DNA of 64,000 nucleotides from CAZTQN01 sp964615765 (GTDB lineage: Bacteria > Planctomycetota > Phycisphaerae > Phycisphaerales > UBA1924): assembly GCA_964615765.1 (NCBI GenBank), contig CAZTQN010000008.1, positions 62,001 to 126,000 on the forward strand, in the 5' to 3' direction. The notes under the pieces are model-generated. The model saw only the letters and a list, made by a program, of their open reading frames with translations. It was not told where the DNA came from and searched no databases. A program made the position numbers and the translations under genes. Each line of letters begins with the position of its first letter. The first letter of the stretch is position 1. Positions 59,050 to 64,000 of the stretch are shown piece by piece.

Positions 59050-60534
59050 TCAGTCATTTGGTCCCTCCGCACTTGGGCGGGGCGGCGCGTGTGTGTGCGC
59101 GCGGGGTGACGGGACACGCCGGAAGTGGTTGTGCGGCCCGGAGATGGCAGAGTTCCCAGAAATCCGGCGTGGGCGCGCTGCGTGTGCGCGCGCGGCGGGT
59201 GGGGAGGACAAAGGCAGAGAACCCACCCCCCCCCCCGCCCCCTCCCTCTGGGAGGGGGTGAAGGCGGAACCCTCGCCGCGTCTGCGCTGTGCGGACGGCG
59301 TGGAACCAGACCGTCTGGGTCGGGCCCGCCGGACGTTGGGCGCGGTGAAGGTCAGGATGCGGTTGTTGCCGGAGTCGAGCGCGAAGATGGTGGTGCTCGC
59401 GACCGCGGCGGACCACGGGGCGGCGAGTTCGCCGTCGGCCCGGCCGGGGCGGCCCCAGGCGCCGAGACACACGCCGCGGTCGAGGTCGACGTGCTGGATG
59501 CGAGCCGCGCCGAACTCGGTCACGAGCACGGTGTGATCGTCGAGCGCCGTCACGCCCATGGGGTACAGGAACTTCACGGGCTGGTTGAGCGTGGCGATCC
59601 CCGCGGGGCCGGCGGCGGGCTGAGCCGGGAGATTGATGGTGTCGGGCAATGCGGGGGTTGGGCGATCCGTTGCAGCGGCTTCGCTCCCGATCCACTTTTC
59701 GAGCACGCCGTCGAGCGTGAACACGCCCAGCCGATGGTTGCCCAGATCGACCACGACCAGGCGGCGCTTGTCGGGCGGACCGACGAGCGCGAGCGACTGC
59801 GGGCGGCTGAACTGGATGGCGTCGGCGGACGAGCCGGGTGCGCCGAAGGCGGACAGGAAGTTCCAGTTGGCGTCGAAGATGCTGATGCGGTCGTTCCCGC
59901 CGTATTCGGAGACGAAGATGCGGGCGATGGCGGAGCGGTCGGCGGTGTACTCGACGGCGACGTCGGTGGGGAAGACGAACTCGCCCGGGCCGCGACCGAA
60001 GGCGCCGACGGAGCGGACCAGCGGAGGCGTGAGTTTCGGCGCGCCGGCGTCGGGGAGTTCGGCGGGGGTGGGCGGCGGCTGGTAGACCAGGACGCGGTGG
60101 TAGTGTGTGTCGGCGATATAGAGGAGTGTGTCGGTCCAGGCGTTGTTGACGCCCGGGCCGGGGCCGATGAACAGGCCGGTCGGCTTGCCGATGTCGTGCT
60201 CGGGGGTTTTGAACAGGCCGGTGCAGCGTCCGGTGGCGGGGTCGAGGCGCTGCACGCGGGCGGAGCGGTCGATGACCCAGAGGCCGCCGTCGGGCGCGAT
60301 GTCGAGGCAGCGCGGGTAGACGAAGCGGCCGGCGGTATCGCCGAGCCCGCCGAGGGCGCGAGTGACGCGGATCGGTTCACCGGGCGCGGGCGGACGGGCG
60401 CAGGCGGGCAGGAGCGTGAGGAGCGGGAGCGCGGCGAGAGCGGCGGCGAGCGGGCCGCCGCGGCGGCTGAGCCGGCGTGCGCGGGCGGATGAGCATGGCG
60501 AGGGGTCGGTCGGCGCCAACCTGAAGGACTCCAA
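59050..60534 (-). CDS. NHL-repeat (six-bladed propeller) lipoprotein with aberrant C-terminus
   Basis: 494 residues. The N-terminus has a basic region and a lipobox-like LLTLLPACARPP (Cys near 46). Six NHL-type blades follow up to about residue 395: RFVYPRCLDIAPDGGLWVIDRS, PTGLFIGPGPGVNN, FVFPTDVAVEYTADRSAIARI, QSLALVGPPDKRRLVVVDLGNH and NQPVKFLYPMGVTALDDHTV. Blade 6 ends at SGNNRILTFTAPN. The last 100 residues are Arg/Pro/Ser-rich and encoded by low-complexity DNA with a C-run and hairpin (59226-59258), so the true end may have been nearer 59,330 and the reading extended by insertion or slippage. It lies upstream of the vWA gene. Confidence 0.8.
   Translation of the reverse strand: MESFRLAPTDPSPCSSARARRLSRRGGPLAAALAALPLLTLLPACARPPAPGEPIRVTRALGGLGDTAGRFVYPRCLDIAPDGGLWVIDRSARVQRLDPATGRCTGLFKTPEHDIGKPTGLFIGPGPGVNNAWTDTLLYIADTHYHRVLVYQPPPTPAELPDAGAPKLTPPLVRSVGAFGRGPGEFVFPTDVAVEYTADRSAIARIFVSEYGGNDRISIFDANWNFLSAFGAPGSSADAIQFSRPQSLALVGPPDKRRLVVVDLGNHRLGVFTLDGVLEKWIGSEAAATDRPTPALPDTINLPAQPAAGPAGIATLNQPVKFLYPMGVTALDDHTVLVTEFGAARIQHVDLDRGVCLGAWGRPGRADGELAAPWSAAVASTTIFALDSGNNRILTFTAPNVRRARPRRSGSTPSAQRRRGEGSAFTPSQREGAGGGVGSLPLSSPPAARAHAARPRRISGNSAISGPHNHFRRVPSPRAHTHAPPRPSAEGPND
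59226..59258. repeat. C-tract and adjoining hairpin in the NHL gene 3' end
   Basis: A run of eleven C (59226-59236) is followed by a perfect 9-bp hairpin CCCCCTCCC / GGGAGGGGG (59238-59246, 59250-59258) with loop TCT. On the coding strand it gives a G-run inside the NHL gene. Such a run is prone to slippage in replication and sequencing. Confidence 0.85.
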
Positions 60535-60732
60535 AGGTCGCCAGCCGCGGCGGGGCCCGTCGCGCCACCCGGATCCACCGGACGCCGCGGGCGGTGGACG
60601 GGGTGACGGGGATGGGGGGACCGGCGCAGCGGGCGAGGGTCTATCTGCACGGGACCGGCGTCGGCCCGGGCGAGCGTACCCAGAATGTACACGTTGGGGC
60701 GTGCCGGGTTCTTCAGTTTGCCCGCCGCGGGC

Positions 60733-62343
60733 TCAGAGCGTGGGAGAAGATGGCGTCGGAAACGTGCGAACCGTTCGTGCTGCGAGCAGACCGGTGAGCA
60801 GGCTGGCCAGCACGCCGACCAGACCCATGTTGACCAGTGCGCTGGCGAGTTGGCGGTCACGGGCGTAGTGCAGCAGTTCGAGCGTGCGCTGCGAGAGCGA
60901 GCCCAGGCCGGGGGGCGTCAGAAGGACGGCGGACTCGATCTCGTGCAGCGAGAGCGCGCCGGCGGCGAGGGCCGCGCACACCGGGACCCCCCACCATCGG
61001 GCGAGCACGGTGAGCAGCCAGGCCCGCAGGCCGGGGTCGTCGAGGCGGCGGGTGTCGAGCAACGCGGCGGGCTCAAGTCGGGCCAGCCACCAGCCGGCGA
61101 GCACGCCCAGGACGCCGAAGCGGGCGATGTGGGCCATGACGACCGGCGCGGTGGAGCGGTCGAACCAGTCGGGCGTCCATGGGCGGAGCGTCGCGGCGAG
61201 CACGGCGTGTCCCACCAGGATGCCCGGCAACAGCGCGAGGAAGACGGTGACCGCGACGGCGACGCGGGCCAGGCGGCGCGGCCACCCGGGCAGGCCCACG
61301 GCCCGCGCGGTGGTGATGCACAGCGCGGCGGAGGCGAGCCCGACCCAGGCGGCGGTCTGCAGGCTCTCGACCGCCGCCCCGGCGAGCGTGCGCCAGAACT
61401 CGAAGAGCAGATCGACGTCCTGACGGACGATCAGTTGAGCCAGGATGGGCGCGGCGACGCTGGCGAGCCAGGCCAGCATCACCAGCCGCGGCCAGCGCGG
61501 GGCGGCGGCTTCGACCGCGGGTGCGGAGGCCTCGTCAGATGGTCGGGCGCCGGCGCGGAGGTTGCGGGCGAGCAGGATGCCGGCGATCGCGGCGAGCAGG
61601 AGGAGCGGGGCCGCGGCGAGGTACGCCGGGCCGGGCGTCGGGGTAAGGCTGAGGTACGTCCACAGGTGCACGGCGAGGGTGGGGACTTGGGCCAGGTGCA
61701 GCGGGACCGCCGAGCCGAGCATGATGAGGAAGACGGTGCTGAACCCGGCGAGCACGGCGCGGCGGACGAGACGGAGGCGCGCGAGCCCGCGCCCGATCGG
61801 TGCGGGCGCGTCGAGCGCGAGCGCGGCGAGCACATCCGCGGGCACGACGCGGACGGCCGGGGCGATGGTGATCAGCGCCAGCGGCCAGGCCCACAGAGAC
61901 AAGCCGAGGATGGCGGTGAGACTGGCGGCGGCGAGCGAGCGTGCGGGCGGACCGGCGGCGATCCAGTCACCAAGAAGCGTGCCGGGGCCGCGGAAGGCGG
62001 ACCAGCCTGAGTACGCGAGGTAGACGGGCATAAGCAGGGGCGCGATGGCGAGGGCCGTCCACGCGGGTCGGGCGGCGCGGAGCGACCACGCCGCGGCGGC
62101 GGCGATGAGCGTCGATAGCGCGGCGATGACCGCGGCGACGCACAGCGTGAGCACGAGTGCGCGGGCCGACCACGCGGGGACATCGGGCGCGATGTCGGTC
62201 GGTGAAGGAGACAGCCGTTGCGCGAGCGCGGCGGCGATGTCGGGCGCGGCCCCGAGCAGCACCGGGCCAGCGGCGAGAAACAGAAGCACAAAGAGCGCGA
62301 AGAGCAGAGCCCGATCGGCGTGGCTGAGCGGGCGGGGCGTCAC
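60733..62343 (-). CDS. ABC transporter permease, two-domain Fe3+/thiamine (FbpB/ThiP) type
   Basis: 536 residues and about twelve membrane helices in two homologous halves. The first half has ALSTLIAAAAAWSLRAARP, LLMPVYLAYSGWSAF and AWPLALITIAPAVRVVPADVL. The second has SLQTAAWVGLASAALC, LPGILVGHAVLAATLRP and LPLHEIESA-like SLHEIESAVLLTPPG. EAA-type loops after PADVLAALALDAPAP and near ILVGH fit a two-domain permease of iron or thiamine uptake. No binding-protein or ATPase gene is near in the window. The NHL gene starts after a 198-base gap. Divergent from accB with 194 bases between starts. Confidence 0.88.
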   Translation of the reverse strand: MTPRPLSHADRALLFALFVLLFLAAGPVLLGAAPDIAAALAQRLSPSPTDIAPDVPAWSARALVLTLCVAAVIAALSTLIAAAAAWSLRAARPAWTALAIAPLLMPVYLAYSGWSAFRGPGTLLGDWIAAGPPARSLAAASLTAILGLSLWAWPLALITIAPAVRVVPADVLAALALDAPAPIGRGLARLRLVRRAVLAGFSTVFLIMLGSAVPLHLAQVPTLAVHLWTYLSLTPTPGPAYLAAAPLLLLAAIAGILLARNLRAGARPSDEASAPAVEAAAPRWPRLVMLAWLASVAAPILAQLIVRQDVDLLFEFWRTLAGAAVESLQTAAWVGLASAALCITTARAVGLPGWPRRLARVAVAVTVFLALLPGILVGHAVLAATLRPWTPDWFDRSTAPVVMAHIARFGVLGVLAGWWLARLEPAALLDTRRLDDPGLRAWLLTVLARWWGVPVCAALAAGALSLHEIESAVLLTPPGLGSLSQRTLELLHYARDRQLASALVNMGLVGVLASLLTGLLAARTVRTFPTPSSPTL

Positions 62344-62537
62344 GCGATGAGGGTATGGACGGGGATCGAAGCGCCGGGGTGTGCGGCCTAGGGTTGATCG
62401 GCGCGGCGCAGGCCCGCCCGGGATCTCCGGTTTGTGAACACGACGACGGGCGCCCTTCGGGGCCAGCGCGTCGCCGGGTCGGAACGTTGGTTGGGCGGGG
62501 TGGGGACGGGTGCGCCGCTGAGAGGTCGAGAGCCTTT

Positions 62538-63041
62538 ATGATCGACATCCGCAAGCTCAAAGAACTGGTCCGGCTGATGGTCGAGAACGATCTGACCGAG
62601 CTGGACTTGCAGGATCAGCAGGAAACGGTGACGGTGAAGCGCGGGCCGGCGGGGTATCCGGTGGTGATGCCCGCGGGCATGCCGATGATGGGCGGGGCGG
62701 CGATGCCGGCGCCGGCGGTGGGTGCGGGCGCGGGCGGCGGGGGCGGCGGTGGTGGTGACAGCGGCGGGGACGAGCGCGACGACGCGAAGGACACGGCGGG
62801 GCTGGAGGCGGTCACGAGCCCGATGGTGGGCACGGTGTACCTGACCCCGAGCCCGGACTCGCCGCCGTTTGTGACCGTCGGCGCGAGCGTCGGCCCGGAC
62901 ACGACGGTGTGCCTGATCGAAGCGATGAAGGTGTTCAGCGAGATCAAGGCGGAGAAGGCGGGCGTGGTGGAACGGATCGTGGTGGGGAACGGGCAGGCGG
63001 TGCAGTTTGGGCAGCAGTTGGTGCTGGTGAGGCCGGGGTGA
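62538..63041 (+). CDS. accB: Biotin carboxyl carrier protein of acetyl-CoA carboxylase
   Basis: 167 residues from the ATG at 62538; codons above it in the frame look non-coding. The N-terminal helix (IRKLKELVRLMVENDLTELD) is followed by a Gly/Ala/Pro linker with nine consecutive Gly-type codons near 66-73, and the biotinyl domain (EAVTSPMVGTVYLTPSP, TVCLIEAMKVFSEI) with the biotinylated Lys131 in EAMK. It carries biotin between biotin carboxylase (AccC) and carboxyltransferase in fatty-acid synthesis. Its stop overlaps the start of the next gene (TGATG at 63039-63043). accC follows after that gene. Confidence 0.96.
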   Translation: MIDIRKLKELVRLMVENDLTELDLQDQQETVTVKRGPAGYPVVMPAGMPMMGGAAMPAPAVGAGAGGGGGGGGDSGGDERDDAKDTAGLEAVTSPMVGTVYLTPSPDSPPFVTVGASVGPDTTVCLIEAMKVFSEIKAEKAGVVERIVVGNGQAVQFGQQLVLVRPG

Positions 63042-63478
63042 TGAACCCGGAGGGCCGAGGGCCAAGGGCCGAGGGCCGAGGCGATGCAGGGAACACCGGC
63101 CCGGGCACGATCCGGGGCTTTCGGGACCTGGTGGCTTGGCAGCGCGGGCACGAGTTGGCGGTCCGCGTCATCCGGGAGACGCGCGAGTTTCCGAGTGTTG
63201 AGCGGTTCGGACTCGGGCTGCAAATGCGTCGCGCCGCGGTGTCCGTGCCGTCCAACATCGCGGAGGGGTTCGGGCGGGGCAGCCGGGAGGACTACACGCG
63301 GTTCCTGTACATCGCACGGGGATCGCTGTACGAGTTGACAACACAGGTGTCGATCGCCGCGGAGGTGGGGTATCTTGCGTCGGACGCGCACGCGGACCTG
63401 ACCGCGACGTGCGACGAGTGTGAACGGATTCTCTGGGGTTTGATCAGAGCCCTGGAGCGTCGGACGGACCGAAGCTGA
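63041..63478 (+). CDS. Four-helix-bundle protein (23S rRNA intervening-sequence/S23 type)
   Basis: 145 residues. The core matches the four-helix-bundle (S23/IVP) family: RGFRDLVAWQRGHELAVRVI, FGLGLQMRRAAVSVPSNIAEG, REDYTRFLYIARGSLYELTT and LATCDECERILWGLIRAL-type final helix (ATCDECERILWGLIRAL). In the family some members are encoded in intervening sequences of 23S rRNA, others are free-standing; some are near retroelements. The first 24 residues (MNPEGRGPRAEGRG...) are encoded by heptamer repeats and are not part of the fold. The start overlaps accB stop, so it is translationally coupled. It splits accB from accC. Confidence 0.92.
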   Translation: MNPEGRGPRAEGRGDAGNTGPGTIRGFRDLVAWQRGHELAVRVIRETREFPSVERFGLGLQMRRAAVSVPSNIAEGFGRGSREDYTRFLYIARGSLYELTTQVSIAAEVGYLASDAHADLTATCDECERILWGLIRALERRTDRS

Positions 63479-63520
63479 TCAAGGATCCCACTCGGCCCTT
63501 GGCCCTTGGCCCTGGGCCCT
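63051..63520. mobile_element. Putative inverted-repeat-bounded four-helix-bundle cassette
   Basis: Left arm 63051-63080 is four heptamers AGGGCCR (AGGGCCG, AGGGCCA, AGGGCCG, AGGGCCG). Right arm 63491-63520 is the inverted counterpart (on the other strand AGGGCCC, AGGGCCA, AGGGCCA, AGGGCCG). About 28 of 30 positions pair, giving a long potential RNA stem around the small gene. The left arm is coding (protein N-terminus); the right arm is in the gap before accC. Confidence 0.55.
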
Positions 63521-63531
63521 GGCCAGTGCCC

Positions 63532-64000
63532 ATGTTCAATCGAATCCTCATCGCGAACCGTGGTGAAATCGCCCTTCGGGTCCTGCGCGCTTGCCGGGAG
63601 CTGGGGGTGGAAGCCGTGTGCGTGTATTCCGAGGCGGACAAGGACGCGCCGTACCTCAAGCTTGCCGACCAGGCGATCTGCATCGGTCCCGGGCCGGCGA
63701 AGGAGAGCTATCTCAACATCTCGCGCTTGATCGCCGCGGCGGAGGTCGCCAGCTGCGACGCCATCCACCCGGGATACGGGTTCCTGTCCGAGCGGACGGA
63801 GTTCGCCGAGGTGTGCCGCTCGTGCAAGATCGAGTTCATCGGCCCGACGCCGGAGGCGATGGCGCGGCTGGGGGACAAGGTTCAGTGCAAGAAGGCCGCG
63901 AAGGAAGCCGGCGTGCCGGTGTTCCCAGGCTCCCCCGACGCCATCGATGACGAGGACGAAGCGGCGCGGATCGCCAAGGACATCGGGTACCCGGTGATCA
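63532..64000 (+). CDS. accC: Biotin carboxylase of acetyl-CoA carboxylase, N-terminal part
   Basis: The first 156 residues are seen; the gene runs off the window end. The pre-ATP-grasp domain is clear: MFNRILIANRGEIALRVLRA, CVYSEADKDAPYLKLAD, YLNISRLIAAAE, AIHPGYGFLSE, followed by the start of the ATP-grasp domain (GDKVQCKKAAKEAGVPVFPG). It carboxylates biotin on AccB with ATP and bicarbonate. The start ATG at 63532 follows the right arm of the inverted repeat by 11 bases, with no strong ribosome binding site visible. Confidence 0.96.
   Translation, partial: MFNRILIANRGEIALRVLRACRELGVEAVCVYSEADKDAPYLKLADQAICIGPGPAKESYLNISRLIAAAEVASCDAIHPGYGFLSERTEFAEVCRSCKIEFIGPTPEAMARLGDKVQCKKAAKEAGVPVFPGSPDAIDDEDEAARIAKDIGYPVI

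Noticed and set aside
56950..59109. Plus-strand open frame of 719 codons opposite the vWA protein
   Set aside because: Antisense frame; the minus-strand product has membrane helices and vWA motifs.

Overview
The window is GC-rich (visually well above 60%) and densely coded on both strands. It looks like a chromosome segment of a planctomycete, most likely class Phycisphaerae. The evidence is the abundance of secreted proteins with a short dockerin-like tail ending in Gly-Cys, several PEP-CTERM tails, an ECF sigma factor paired with a Ser/Thr kinase-TPR protein, GxxExxY and four-helix-bundle small genes, and MoxR/DUF58/vWA clusters. The assignment is inference from gene content. No rRNA, tRNA, CRISPR array or transposase was recognised.

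Layout. 1-4.8 kb: 3' end of ileS, a cytoplasmic histidine kinase and its sigma-54 response regulator, and a small unknown. 4.8-9 kb: a secreted metallophosphoesterase-LamG protein, a GlcG/HbpS-like protein, and a Cys-rich repeat protein. 9-12.7 kb: genes for the E1 beta and alpha subunits of a 2-oxoacid dehydrogenase, separated by an unknown secreted protein and a BrnT toxin-antitoxin pair. 13-16.7 kb: three exported proteins (WGENIGWIN repeats, beta-helix, catalytically dead HtrA-like) and a VOC protein. 16.7-19.4 kb: a TIGR01777/SRPBCC oxidoreductase divergent from a CarH-like MerR-B12 regulator. 19.5-31.2 kb: a large secreted CBM9-like protein, a sugar ABC permease, an FGE-like PEP-CTERM protein, two adjacent repeat-bounded cassettes each carrying a dockerin-tailed gene, then the sugar-binding protein. 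31.2-37.7 kb: kinase plus ECF sigma factor, PEP-CTERM protein, lipoprotein, DUF429. 37.7-40.4 kb: a lower-GC patch with two coupled secreted proteins. 40.5-50.4 kb: glycosyltransferase, lipoprotein, lamin-tail protein, surE, a matrixin-like protease, HDOD, NeuC-like epimerase, asnS, and a DUF4160/DUF2442 pair. 50.4-62.3 kb: a long minus-strand cluster (ABC permease, NHL protein, vWA/GATase protein, MoxR, DUF58, BatA-like) into which two GxxExxY genes are inserted. 62.5-64 kb: accB and accC with a four-helix-bundle gene between them.

Two patterns stand out. First, three small genes (two GxxExxY, one four-helix bundle) sit inside otherwise ordinary operons, and each is bounded by its own imperfect inverted repeat that also encodes tails of the small protein. 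This resembles the inverted-repeat-bounded intervening sequences of 23S rRNA that carry S23 four-helix proteins. Second, a pair of adjacent cassettes at 24,775-29,118 share a ~216-bp end and a 102-bp end around unrelated secreted-protein bodies, and the first cuts off a signal-peptide ORF. Both patterns were read by eye and need alignment and comparative genomics.
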